In this document: one piece after another, positions 40,195-49,100 of the stretch
Numbering within the stretch: position 1 is the first letter of the stretch
Layout: each line of letters starts with the position of its first letter
NCBI RefSeq assembly: GCF_000373645.1
Contig: NZ_KB892013.1
Coordinates: 124,001 to 188,000, forward strand
Source: Streptomyces sp. ATexAB-D23
Lineage (GTDB): Bacteria > Actinomycetota > Actinomycetes > Streptomycetales > Streptomycetaceae
Length of the DNA stretch: 64,000 bases
Direction: 5' to 3'
Program-made: the position numbers and the translations under genes
The notes under the pieces: generated by a model
What the model saw: the letters and a program-made list of their open reading frames with translations, nothing else
What the model was told of the DNA's origin: nothing
Databases searched by the model: none

Positions 40195-41265
40195 GTGCGA
40201 ACCACCGAAGAGGCGCCGGCTCGGTCCGGCACCGATGCAGCGGCCCCGCCCGGAAGGCGGCCGCGCACGGTGCTGGTCATGAGCACCGGGCTGCTGGACG
40301 ACGTCTTCCCACCCGCCGTCCGGTCCCGGCTGGAGGAGACCGCGGATCTTCTCGACCCGGCCGTGATCAGCGAGTTCGGCTCCCCGGCCGCGCTCCGGGC
40401 ACTGTCCGGGGCGGAGGTGCTGCTGACCGGCTGGGGCTGCCCGCCCGTCGACGCGGCACTGCTGGACCGGGCACCCGGGCTGCGGGCGGTCATCCACGCG
40501 GCGGGCACGGTGAAAACGTTTCTGTCCCCGGCCGCCTTCGAGCGCGGGATCGTCGTCTCGTCGGCCGCCGCGGCCAACGCGGTGCCGGTGGCGGAGTTCA
40601 CGCTGGCCGCGATCATCATGGGTGCGAAGCGGGTGTTCCCGCTGGCCGGCCTCTACCGCGCCCGCCGCACACATCGCACCGCCGCCGACCTGGACCGCCA
40701 CGCCTGGCTCGGCACGCACGGCCTGACCGTCGGCGTGGTCGGGGCGTCCAGGATCGGGCGCCGGGTGATCGAGCTGCTGCGGGTCCTGGACGCGGAGGTG
40801 CTGCTGCACGACCCGTATCTGGGCGCCGCCGAGGCAACGGCCCTCGGTGTCACCCCGGTCGACCTCGACACCCTCGTGGCGACCAGCGACGTGGTGAGCC
40901 TCCACGCCCCGGACACCCCCGAGACCCGGGGCATGATCGACGCGCGCCGGCTCGGCCTGATGCGCCCCGGGACCCTGCTCGTCAACACGGCGCGCGGCCC
41001 GCTCGTGGACACCGAGGCGCTGACCGGTCATCTGGTCGACGGCCGGCTCGACGCGGTCCTCGACGTCACATCGCCCGAGCCGCTGCCGCCCGGCCACCCC
41101 CTGTGGGACCTGCCCAACGTCTTCCTGACCCCGCACCTGGCGGGCGCCCAGGGCAACGAGGTGGGGCGGCTCGGGGCGCTCGCCGTGGACGAACTCGCGC
41201 GGTACGCGAGGGGCGAGCCGTTCGGGCATCCCGTGCACCGGGCCGACCTCGGGAGGATCGCATGA
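40195..41265 (+). CDS. D-2-hydroxyacid dehydrogenase, NAD-binding
   Basis: The 356-residue oxidoreductase has the family's catalytic region PLGP-type layout: VGVVGASRIGRRVIEL (Rossmann motif, slightly altered), SDVVSLHAPDTPETRGMID, NTARGPLVDTEAL and a C-terminal LTPHLAGAQGNE with catalytic His. Arg and Glu residues fall within NTARG and TSPEP. It probably reduces a 2-keto acid or dehydrogenates a hydroxyacid derived from the sugar acid imported by this locus. GTG 40195 has CGGAGG 4 nt upstream. The stop overlaps the next gene by 4 nt. Confidence 0.85.
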   Translation: MRTTEEAPARSGTDAAAPPGRRPRTVLVMSTGLLDDVFPPAVRSRLEETADLLDPAVISEFGSPAALRALSGAEVLLTGWGCPPVDAALLDRAPGLRAVIHAAGTVKTFLSPAAFERGIVVSSAAAANAVPVAEFTLAAIIMGAKRVFPLAGLYRARRTHRTAADLDRHAWLGTHGLTVGVVGASRIGRRVIELLRVLDAEVLLHDPYLGAAEATALGVTPVDLDTLVATSDVVSLHAPDTPETRGMIDARRLGLMRPGTLLVNTARGPLVDTEALTGHLVDGRLDAVLDVTSPEPLPPGHPLWDLPNVFLTPHLAGAQGNEVGRLGALAVDELARYARGEPFGHPVHRADLGRIA

Positions 41266-42422
41266 CCACGCTCCCCCGGCAGGCTCTAGGCTCATCGTCA
41301 CACAACAGCCAGCAGGGGGTGAGCCGGATGCGCCGGCAGAGCACGACCGGGGACGGACAGCGGCGCGCGACGGTCACCGATGTGGCCCGGCGCGCGGGTG
41401 TCTCGACGGCCACCGTCTCCCGCGTCCTCAACCGCAACTACCCGGTGGCGGAGGCGACTCGGGAGCGGGTGGAGTCGGCGATGCGCGAGCTCGGCTACGT
41501 CGTCAACGCACACGCCCGCGCGCTGGCCGGGGTCTCCAACCGCACCGTAGGCATCATCGTCAACGAGGTCATCGACCCCTTCTACGCCTACATCGCGCGC
41601 GGTGTGGAGCGGGAGGCCGCACTCGGGGGACGGCTCTGCCTGGTCTGCTGCACTCAGGGCGACCCGCAGCGCGAGCTGGCCTTCATCGACCTGATGCACG
41701 AGCGCAGAGCGGACGCGGTCGTGGTGGTGGGAGGCTCCATCGCGGACCGGGGCTACACCTCGGAACTGGCCCGCCGGGCACGCGAACTGGAAGCCGGCGG
41801 CTCGAAACTGGTGCTCTGCGGCCGGCCCCCGCTGGGCGAGGCCGCGCCCACCGCGGCCGTCGAGTACGACAACGAGGGCGGCGCCTTCGCGATCACCGAC
41901 CATCTGCTGATGCAGGGGCACGAGCGCATCCTCTACCTCGGCGGCCCGCCCAGGCTCTCCACCACCCGCGACCGGCTCGCCGGCCACCGCCGCGCCCTGG
42001 AACTGCGGGGCGTCCCCATCGATCCCGAACTGGCCCAGCCGGGCGCCTTCAGCCGCAACTTCGGCTACCGCAGGATGGCCGAACTCCTGCGCGAAGGGCC
42101 CGCGTTCACCGCCGTGTTCGCGGCCAACGACATGGTCGCGGCCGGCGCCGCACAGGCCCTGGAGGAGGCCGGCGTGCGAGTCCCCAAGGACATCTCGCTG
42201 GTGGGGTACGACGACATCCCGGTCGCCCAGGAGCTGCGCCCCCGGCTGACCACCGTCCACGTCCCGCTGGAGGAGATGGGCCGCCAGGCCGTACGGCTGG
42301 CCGTGTCCGGCGGGGACGAGGACGACTGGCGGGAGCCGACCACGGGAGCGCTGCGGCTCGGCACTCACATCGTGGTACGCGATTCCGTGGCACCCCGGTC
42401 GGGCCGGCCGGCCCGCGTGTGA
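41262..42422 (+). CDS. LacI-family transcriptional regulator of the polysaccharide locus
   Basis: The repressor has a LacI HTH (ATVTDVARRAGVSTATVSRV), hinge, and a periplasmic-binding-like effector domain (GIIVNEVIDPFYAYIARG; ISLVGYDDIPVAQEL). ATG 41262 (386 aa) overlaps the dehydrogenase stop by 4 nt (ATGA) and has GGGAGG at 6 nt; ATG 41328 (364 aa, AGGGGG upstream) is also possible and gives a more usual N-terminus. It probably binds the two AACCGCTTAC sites that lie before the importer operon and before the M60/PL8/DUF2264 genes. Confidence 0.9.
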   Translation: MTTLPRQALGSSSHNSQQGVSRMRRQSTTGDGQRRATVTDVARRAGVSTATVSRVLNRNYPVAEATRERVESAMRELGYVVNAHARALAGVSNRTVGIIVNEVIDPFYAYIARGVEREAALGGRLCLVCCTQGDPQRELAFIDLMHERRADAVVVVGGSIADRGYTSELARRARELEAGGSKLVLCGRPPLGEAAPTAAVEYDNEGGAFAITDHLLMQGHERILYLGGPPRLSTTRDRLAGHRRALELRGVPIDPELAQPGAFSRNFGYRRMAELLREGPAFTAVFAANDMVAAGAAQALEEAGVRVPKDISLVGYDDIPVAQELRPRLTTVHVPLEEMGRQAVRLAVSGGDEDDWREPTTGALRLGTHIVVRDSVAPRSGRPARV

Positions 42423-42495
42423 CCGGTTACTTCCCGCCTGTCCGCAGTTGGCCATAGAAAATCACAGTAACTTCCCGACTCCCCTTGCGACTCGA

Positions 42496-42515
42496 CAGCA
42501 ACCGCTTACATGCTG
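42496..42515. promoter_or_regulatory. LacI-type operator candidate B
   Basis: CAGCA-N10-TGCTG (42496-42515) encloses AACCGCTTAC (42500-42509), the same core as at 39994-40003. It lies 66 nt before the M60 gene start. A repeated ACTTCCCG (near 42427 and 42470) lies a little upstream and is unexplained. Confidence 0.5.
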
Positions 42516-42581
42516 ACGGGGCACCCCCCACCCGTTCCGCCCGCTTCCGCCCCTCGTTGATTTCTGCAGGGAGAGTTCCGC

Positions 42582-43991
42582 ATGCGTAAGCCCAGCAACC
42601 CCCTCGCCCCGGCCACCGCCTCCCCCGCCGCCACCGCTGCCCCCATGGGCCGCCGGGCCGTCCTCGCCGCAGCCGCGGGCGCGGGAGCGGTGGCGGCCCT
42701 CGGCATCACCGCGACCACCGCCTCCGCAGCCGCGCCCGCCACCACCGCCGCCTCATCACGGGCCGCGGGCCGCCCGGCCTCCGTGACCGTCACGGCCCGC
42801 CCCGCCGCCGAGGCCGAACGGCTGCGGCTGGGACAGGCGTTGCGCGGCTCGGAGTTCCAGCCGACCGGCCTGTACGTGCCCGCCGGCACCCCGCTCTCGC
42901 TGACCGTCCGGCCGCACGACGGCCTGGTCCCCACACTCTGGATCGGCGCCTGGGACTATTACGGCGAGATCACCGAGCCCCGCGGCTATCCGCTGGCCCG
43001 GGGCGCCAACACGGTGACCGACCCGCACGGCGGACCGGTCTACCTGACCCTCACCGGGCACGGCGAGCGAGCCGACGTGCTGTTCCGGTCCGGCGCGGTC
43101 CGCATGCCGGTCTTCACCCTGGGCCGTACCACCGAGGCCGACTACCGGCACCAGCTGGACACGCTGACCGCGTCGCCCTGGGTGGAGCTGCACGCCCCGC
43201 ACACGATCATGACGCTGACCCGCGAGGGCGCGCTGCTGTACCGCGACGAGGACCATGCCGGCCTGCTCCGGCTGGTGGAGACGATCATCGACTCGCACGC
43301 CCGGATCAGCGGCCTGGACGGCTCGAAGCCGGTGCACCGCAGGAAGGCGGGGCCGTACCACTTCACCGAGGTCAGCAAGGTCCCGACCGGGGTCGGCGCC
43401 TACGCCACGCACGGCTACAACGGCTTCCCGCGCGCCTACCTGGACCGGGCCACCACGGTCGAGGGCCTGCGCACCCGGGGCTGGGGGCTGTACCACGAGC
43501 TCGGCCACCTCCATCAGCAGATGGCGTACAAGCCGGGCGGTCTGACCGAGGTCACGGTGAACATCTACTCGCTGGCCGCGCAGCGCACCCTGAAACAGCC
43601 GTCGAACCTGCTGACGGTCGACCCGGAGACCGGTCTGACGGTGTTCCAGACCTCGCGCGCCAAGTTCGGCACGGACGGACTCGCCTACGAGAAGTCCTTC
43701 GGCGCGTACGAGAAGCTCGTGCCGCTGCGTCAGCTGGAGCTCGCCTTCGGGGAGGACTTCTGGCCCCGGCTGCACAAGCTGGTGCGCGAGGAGAACCCGC
43801 AGTCCGACTACACGCAGGACGCCAAGCGCTACCGCGCGCTGGCCACGTACTCCAGCCGGATCGCGGGCTACGACCTGACCGATTTCTACGTGAACACCTG
43901 GGCCTTCCCCATCGACGCCGTGGGCCGCGCCGAACTCGCCGCGCTGAACCTTCCCCACCCGCCCGTCGACCCGAGCACACTCTCCGACTAG
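42582..43991 (+). CDS. Secreted M60-like zinc metallopeptidase (enhancin/mucin-targeting type)
   Basis: The 469-residue exported protein has a Tat-like signal (GRRAVLAAAAGAGAV) and a beta-sandwich region of the M60 accessory type (GLYVPAGTPLSLTV; GGPVYLTLTGHG). The gluzincin motif HELGH (His305, Glu306, His309) is followed by Glu323 in LTEVTVN, which matches M60-like HExxHx(8,28)E. Such enzymes cut O-glycosylated proteins such as mucins. CAGGGAGAG precedes ATG 42582. It starts the lyase block. The target in soil could be a glycoprotein or proteoglycan; the role is inferred. Confidence 0.85.
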   Translation: MRKPSNPLAPATASPAATAAPMGRRAVLAAAAGAGAVAALGITATTASAAAPATTAASSRAAGRPASVTVTARPAAEAERLRLGQALRGSEFQPTGLYVPAGTPLSLTVRPHDGLVPTLWIGAWDYYGEITEPRGYPLARGANTVTDPHGGPVYLTLTGHGERADVLFRSGAVRMPVFTLGRTTEADYRHQLDTLTASPWVELHAPHTIMTLTREGALLYRDEDHAGLLRLVETIIDSHARISGLDGSKPVHRRKAGPYHFTEVSKVPTGVGAYATHGYNGFPRAYLDRATTVEGLRTRGWGLYHELGHLHQQMAYKPGGLTEVTVNIYSLAAQRTLKQPSNLLTVDPETGLTVFQTSRAKFGTDGLAYEKSFGAYEKLVPLRQLELAFGEDFWPRLHKLVREENPQSDYTQDAKRYRALATYSSRIAGYDLTDFYVNTWAFPIDAVGRAELAALNLPHPPVDPSTLSD

Positions 43992-44015
43992 GACAGAGAA
44001 GGAGGACGAGTCACT

Positions 44016-46451
44016 GTGCAGCTGAACCGAAGGACCCTTCTCGCCGCGGGCGGCGGCGCCACGGTGTCCGCAGTTGTCACGGCCGGTCCGGCCCGTGCGG
44101 CGCAGCCAGGACCGGCGAAGGACGCGACGCGGGAGGCGGGGCAGATCACCGACGAGGACTTCGACGGGCTCCTGAGCCGGGCCGGGACCCTGCTCACCGG
44201 AGGCGCTTTCGACCCGGCCGACCCCGACTTCGCGACGGGCCTCGCCGCCCTGGACGACGCGGCGGACGAGCTGTGGCAGACCCTGGACCGGGGGGAGGAA
44301 CGCACCGCGCTGTGGCCGGACCTCTCCCCCCTCACCGATCCGGGCAACTTCGGCCAGAGCTACACCCGGCTGCGCACCCTCGCCACCGCCTGGGCCACCC
44401 CCGGCACCGCGCTCTCCGGCCGGGCGGAAACCGCCGACGCACTTCTCCGGGCGCTGCGGTTCGCCCACGACACCGCCTACCACCCCACGGCCCCGGAGTC
44501 CGGCAACTGGTGGTTCTGGGAGATCGGAGCGCCGCGCGCGCTGATGGACTGCTGCGTCCTGCTGCGCGGGCGCCTGGCCGCCGCCGATCTCGCGGACTAT
44601 CTGGCGGTCGTGGACCGCTTCTGCCCGGACGCCGACCGCAGGACCAACTCCCCCACCCTGTCGGAGACCGGCGCCAACCGCACCGACAAGGCGGTGATCG
44701 TCGCGCTGCGCGGGCTGCTGGGCCGGGACGCGGACAAGGTCGCCGCCGCTCGCGACGCGCTCTCCGACGTCCGCGACGCGGGCCGCAACAGCCTGTTCCG
44801 CTATACGACTTCGGGCGACGGCTTCTACGAGGACGGTTCGTTCGTCCAGCACGGGGAGGTGGCCTACACCGGTTCGTACGGGACCGTGCTGCTCGGCGGC
44901 GCGGCCTGGCTGCTCTCGCTGCTCGCCGGTTCCCCGTGGGCCGTCACCGATCCTGAGGTCTCCGTGATGTACGAGGCCGTGGAGCGCAGCTTCGTCCCGG
45001 TGGTCTTCGACGGGCTGATGATGGACGCCGTGCGCGGCCGGGCGGTGTCCCGGGAGCGGGCGGGCGACCACCGGGACGGGGCGGCGGCCGTCGCGGCGAT
45101 CCTGCTCCTCGCGACCGGCGCCCCGGCCGGCCCGGCGGGCCGATGGCGCTCGCTCGTCAAGGGCTGGCTCACCCGCAACCGCACCACCCCTTTCACCTCG
45201 CTCGCCGACCTCCCCCAACTCGCCCTGGCCAAGGCGGTCCTGGCCGACCGGGACATCCACGCGGCGCCGCGCACCACCGGCACCTTCGTCTTCGCCGACA
45301 TGGACCGCGTCGTCCACCGCCGCCCCGGCTGGGCCTGCGCCCTGTCGCTGTCCTCGAAGCGCATCTCCGCGTACGAGGCGGGCAACGGCGAGAACCTGCA
45401 CGGCTGGTACACCGGCGACGGCATGACGTATCTGTACGACGGCGACGACCTCGGGCAGTACAACGACGGCTTCTGGCCGACCGTCGATCCGTACCGCCTC
45501 CCGGGCACCACGGTCGACACCCGCCCACGCGAGGACCTCGGCACCGGCGCCGGCACCTCCACCTACCGGCCGTCGAACACGGTGGCCGGCGGCGCCGCGC
45601 TGGACGGCCGGTACGGCGCGGCGGCTATGGAGCTGATCGGCGCCGAGGGCAGCGGCCTGCGGGCCAGGAAGACGTGGTTCCTCCTCGACAACACGGTCGT
45701 CGCGCTCGGCGCCGGCATCACCGCGGGCGACGGCTACCCGGTCGAGACGGTGATCGACAACCGCAGCCTCGGCGCGGCCGGCCGCAACCGCCTGCTCGTC
45801 GACGGTGTGCCGCAGCGCGTGGAACAGGGCCGGGCCGGTGCGTTCGGCCGGGCCCGGTGGGCGCACATCGAGGGCGTCGGCGGCTACGTCCTGCCCGGTG
45901 GCACGGCCCTGCGCACGCTCCGCGAGGAGCGCACCGGCACCTGGCGGGCCATCGACACGGGCGCGGACACGGGAGGCAGCACCGACCCGGTCACCCGCCG
46001 CTATCTCACCCTCTGGCTCGACCACGGGCCGTCGCCCACGGACGCCGGATACGCCTATGTGCTGCTCCCCGGCGCCTCCGCCGCGGCCACCGCGGTGTGG
46101 TCGGCGTCCCGCCCGGTGCGGATCGCGGCCAACGATTCCACCGCCCAGGCCGTGGAGGACCGCAGGACCGGGCTGACCGCCGTGCACTTCTGGGGCCCCG
46201 GTACGGCGGCGGGCATCACCGCCTCCGGCCCGGCGACGGTCCTCGTGCGGCGGCGGGGCGGCCGGGCGTCCGTCGCGGTCGCCGACCCCGGCCGCACCGA
46301 GTCCTCGGTCACGGTCCAGCTGCCCTTCGCCGCACGCGCGATGGCCCAGGCGGACGATACCGTGACGCTCTCCCCGGGCCGCAGGCCCACACTCACCGTC
46401 GCCGTCGGCGGCTCCCGGGGCCACACCCACCACGCCGAACTCGTCCAGTGA
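44016..46451 (+). CDS. Polysaccharide lyase family 8 (hyaluronate/chondroitin/xanthan lyase)
   Basis: The 811-residue Tat-exported (NRRTLLAAGGG) enzyme has an N-terminal alpha/alpha toroid and C-terminal beta-sandwich domains. Conserved PL8 elements are NWWFWEIGAPRAL (164-176), the catalytic Asn in ETGANRTDKA (Asn221), and FVQHGEVAYTGSYG with His279 and Tyr288, spaced nine apart as in characterised lyases. It cleaves uronic-acid polysaccharides by beta-elimination. GTG 44016 has GGAGG upstream. It lies 24 nt after the M60 gene. Choice among hyaluronan, chondroitin and xanthan cannot be made from sequence. Confidence 0.93.
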   Translation: MQLNRRTLLAAGGGATVSAVVTAGPARAAQPGPAKDATREAGQITDEDFDGLLSRAGTLLTGGAFDPADPDFATGLAALDDAADELWQTLDRGEERTALWPDLSPLTDPGNFGQSYTRLRTLATAWATPGTALSGRAETADALLRALRFAHDTAYHPTAPESGNWWFWEIGAPRALMDCCVLLRGRLAAADLADYLAVVDRFCPDADRRTNSPTLSETGANRTDKAVIVALRGLLGRDADKVAAARDALSDVRDAGRNSLFRYTTSGDGFYEDGSFVQHGEVAYTGSYGTVLLGGAAWLLSLLAGSPWAVTDPEVSVMYEAVERSFVPVVFDGLMMDAVRGRAVSRERAGDHRDGAAAVAAILLLATGAPAGPAGRWRSLVKGWLTRNRTTPFTSLADLPQLALAKAVLADRDIHAAPRTTGTFVFADMDRVVHRRPGWACALSLSSKRISAYEAGNGENLHGWYTGDGMTYLYDGDDLGQYNDGFWPTVDPYRLPGTTVDTRPREDLGTGAGTSTYRPSNTVAGGAALDGRYGAAAMELIGAEGSGLRARKTWFLLDNTVVALGAGITAGDGYPVETVIDNRSLGAAGRNRLLVDGVPQRVEQGRAGAFGRARWAHIEGVGGYVLPGGTALRTLREERTGTWRAIDTGADTGGSTDPVTRRYLTLWLDHGPSPTDAGYAYVLLPGASAAATAVWSASRPVRIAANDSTAQAVEDRRTGLTAVHFWGPGTAAGITASGPATVLVRRRGGRASVAVADPGRTESSVTVQLPFAARAMAQADDTVTLSPGRRPTLTVAVGGSRGHTHHAELVQ

Positions 46452-46562
46452 TCCCCCGCCCGGCACCTCCGGTCCAGCTCGTCCGGTAACCCCCGGCCCG
46501 CCGAATCCAGCCGGACTCGTCCGCCGACCGCCCCGCTCATCGAATCCAGGAGCAGCACCACC

Positions 46563-48494
46563 ATGTCCGTAGCCCCGCATCTGCACCTGCCGCCCACCGA
46601 CCGGATCCTGTCCTCCCGCACCGGCTGGACCAGGGCGCACTGGGAGGCGACGGCCGACCGGATGCTGGACGCGCTGACGCCGTACGCGACACCGGGGTTC
46701 GCCCAGTACCGGCTGCCCGGCCGGGGCAGTTGGTCCGGTGTGGTCTCCGACGGCCTGGAGGGATTCGCCCGGTCGTTCCTGCTCGCCGCCTGCCGGATCG
46801 CGGGCGCGGGCGGGGCGGTCGACCCCGCGCTGACCGAGCGGTACGCCGCCGGTCTCGCGGCCGGCACGGACCCGGCGAGCGGGGAGGCGTGGCCGCGCCT
46901 GACGGACTGCTCGCAGCAGATGGTGGAGGCCGCGTCGGTCGCGGTCGCCCTGCACGAGACCCGGCCGTGGATCTGGGACCGGCTCGACGCCCGGGTGCAG
47001 GAGCGCGTCGTCGACTGGCTCTCGGGCTTCGTCGGCGGCCGCACCTGGGACAACAACTGGCGCCTGTTCCAGGTGGTCTCGGAACAGTTCCTGGCGTCGG
47101 TCGGGGCCCCGTACAGCCGGTCCGACATCGAGAACGGACTCGACAGGATCGAGGACTGGTACGTCGGCGACGGCTGGTACACCGACGGCAGCGGCCGCAA
47201 CTTCGACTACTACATCGGCTGGGCCATGCACCTGTACCCGCTGCTGTGGGCACGGATCGCGGGCCCCGGCGGCGACGGCGGCCGGTCCGCCGCCTACCGG
47301 CAGCGGCTCGGCCGGTTCCTGGAGGACTACCCGCACTTCTTCGGTGCCGACGGCTCCCCCGTCCATCAGGGCCGGTCCCTGTGCTACCGCTTCGCCGCGC
47401 TGGCCCCGGTCTGGATGGGTGCGCTCGCGGACTGCACCCCGCTCGCGCCGGGGCTGACCCGTCGCCTCGCCTCCGGGGCGCTGCGCCACTTCGTCGAGCG
47501 CGGGGTCCCCGACGAGCGGGGGCTGCTCACGCTCGGCTGGTACGACACCTTCCTCCCGGCCACCCAGCCCTACTCCGGTCCCGCGTCACCGTACTGGGCG
47601 AGCAAGGGGTTCCTCGGGCTGCTGCTCCCGGCCGACCACGAGGTGTGGACGGCGCGTGAACTCCCGCTGCCCGTCGAGGAGTCCGACACCTACACCGCAC
47701 TGCCCGCCCCCGGCTGGCTGCTGCACGGAACCCGCCACGACGGGCTCGTCCGGCTGGTCAACCACGGCAGCGACCACAACCCGCCCGCCCCCGACGCCGA
47801 GGGGCCCGACGCCGACCCGGACCGGGGCGTCGGCGAGGACGACCCGCACTACGCGAAGCTGGCGTACTCGACGGCGACCGCCCCCGAGTCCGCCCCGCAC
47901 GCCCACGCCCGCGACATCGACAACCACCTGGCGCTGCTCGCCCCCGACGGCACCCCTTCCCGGCGCCGCCGCATCCACCCGCTGCGCTGCGAGGACCGCG
48001 TCGCCGCCTCCTGGTCGGCGGCCCGGCTGCCGGGCGACGAGCACGCGTACCGGATCGAGACGACCAGTGTGCTGCACGGCCCGTGGGAGATCCGGGTCCA
48101 CCGGGCCGAAGCCCCCGAGGGCGCGGTCGTCCGGGAGGGCGGTCACGCCGTGGCGCATCCGCGGAGCCCGTACGCCTCTTCGGGGCCCGACTGGGCGCTG
48201 GCCCGTACCGCGGAGGGGCTGACCAGTGCGGTGGTCGGGCTGTACGGCTGGGACGGCGGCGCTGACGGGGCCGCGGTGGCGCGCGACGTGGAGTCCAACG
48301 CGTACGGTCCCCACTCGGCGGTCCCGTATCTGCGCAGCGCCCCCCGCCCGGCCGGACGGAGCGTCCATGTCACGCTCGTGGTGCTCTCCCGCGACCACGT
48401 CCACCCGGAGGCGCTGCGCACGGCCGTACGGGTGCGGGTCGACGGGGACACGGTGTCGCTGGCCTTCCTGGACGGGCGCACGGTCGAGGTGTGA
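46563..48494 (+). CDS. DUF2264-family protein (carbohydrate-active enzyme candidate)
   Basis: The 643-residue protein without a clear signal has an N-terminal alpha/alpha-barrel-like half (GLEGFARSFLLAACRIAG; WDNNWRLFQVVSEQFLASVG; RNFDYYIGWAMHLYPLLWARI) and a beta-rich C-terminal half, the DUF2264 pattern. The helical half resembles (alpha/alpha)6 enzymes such as unsaturated-uronide hydrolases. A GH88/105-type gene is otherwise missing from this locus, so it could take that role; this is only a suggestion. AGGAG lies 10 nt before ATG 46563. The 111-bp gap before it shows no gene. Confidence 0.8.
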   Translation: MSVAPHLHLPPTDRILSSRTGWTRAHWEATADRMLDALTPYATPGFAQYRLPGRGSWSGVVSDGLEGFARSFLLAACRIAGAGGAVDPALTERYAAGLAAGTDPASGEAWPRLTDCSQQMVEAASVAVALHETRPWIWDRLDARVQERVVDWLSGFVGGRTWDNNWRLFQVVSEQFLASVGAPYSRSDIENGLDRIEDWYVGDGWYTDGSGRNFDYYIGWAMHLYPLLWARIAGPGGDGGRSAAYRQRLGRFLEDYPHFFGADGSPVHQGRSLCYRFAALAPVWMGALADCTPLAPGLTRRLASGALRHFVERGVPDERGLLTLGWYDTFLPATQPYSGPASPYWASKGFLGLLLPADHEVWTARELPLPVEESDTYTALPAPGWLLHGTRHDGLVRLVNHGSDHNPPAPDAEGPDADPDRGVGEDDPHYAKLAYSTATAPESAPHAHARDIDNHLALLAPDGTPSRRRRIHPLRCEDRVAASWSAARLPGDEHAYRIETTSVLHGPWEIRVHRAEAPEGAVVREGGHAVAHPRSPYASSGPDWALARTAEGLTSAVVGLYGWDGGADGAAVARDVESNAYGPHSAVPYLRSAPRPAGRSVHVTLVVLSRDHVHPEALRTAVRVRVDGDTVSLAFLDGRTVEV

Positions 48495-48512
48495 GCGGGA
48501 AGGGCGCGGGCG

Positions 48513-49100
48513 TCAGAGTCCGAAGGCGTTGTCCTCCCTCCGGTGGAGGTGGCAGACCAACTCCTGCGCCAGGGACTTGATGGTGTCGAGCCCGGCCCTT
48601 CCCCACGGGCGGGGCACGGTGTCCACCGCGCAGACGGCTCCCAGCGCGATCCCGGTGCGGTCGATCAGCGGCGCCCCCAGGTAGGAGCGGATGCCTATGT
48701 CGTCCACGACCGGGTTGCCGGCGAACCTGGGGTAGTCGCAGACGTCCTCCAGGACCAGCGCCTTGCGCCGGACGACCACGTGCGGGCAGTAGCCGTGATC
48801 GAGGGCCACATACCGGCCGTTGCGGCCGCTGCCCGCCGCCGTGGCGCCCAGGTCCGAGCCCTTGCGGGTGCCCGCCGGGGTGTGCAGCCCCGCGTAGAAC
48901 TGGCGGTTTCCGTCGATGAAGTTGACCATCGAGAACGGCACGTCCGTCACTTCGGCCACCCGGTCGGCGAAGGCGTCGAAGTTGTCGAACGAGGCGTCGG
49001 CCCGTTCCCCGAGGCCGAGGCTGCGCAGCCGCTGGGTGCGGACGGGCGCCTCGCCGTCCACGGGGGTGAGCAGCAGCCGTCCGGCGGCGTGCGGGATCAC
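48513..49100 (-). CDS. GAF-domain protein coupled to a conservon
   Basis: The 195-residue cytosolic protein consists mainly of one GAF domain: FDAFADRVAEVTDVPFSMVNFIDGNRQFYAG, in which key parts are PFSMVNFID and RQFYAGL, followed by DHGYCPHVVVRRKALVLEDV and YLGAPLIDRTGIALGAVCAVD. Cys in GYCPHV could bind a cofactor. GTG 49100 overlaps the GTPase gene stop by 4 nt, so it is the fifth gene of the conservon. It could sense a small molecule or redox state for the complex. Confidence 0.87.
   Translation of the reverse strand: MIPHAAGRLLLTPVDGEAPVRTQRLRSLGLGERADASFDNFDAFADRVAEVTDVPFSMVNFIDGNRQFYAGLHTPAGTRKGSDLGATAAGSGRNGRYVALDHGYCPHVVVRRKALVLEDVCDYPRFAGNPVVDDIGIRSYLGAPLIDRTGIALGAVCAVDTVPRPWGRAGLDTIKSLAQELVCHLHRREDNAFGL

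Noticed and set aside
42756-47489. A very long open frame (over 1500 codons) on the minus strand, antisense to the M60, PL8 and DUF2264 genes
   Set aside because: It is a shadow of high third-position GC in the plus-strand genes. It has low-complexity Arg/Gly/Val sequence and no recognisable domain, while the three sense frames carry clear motifs.
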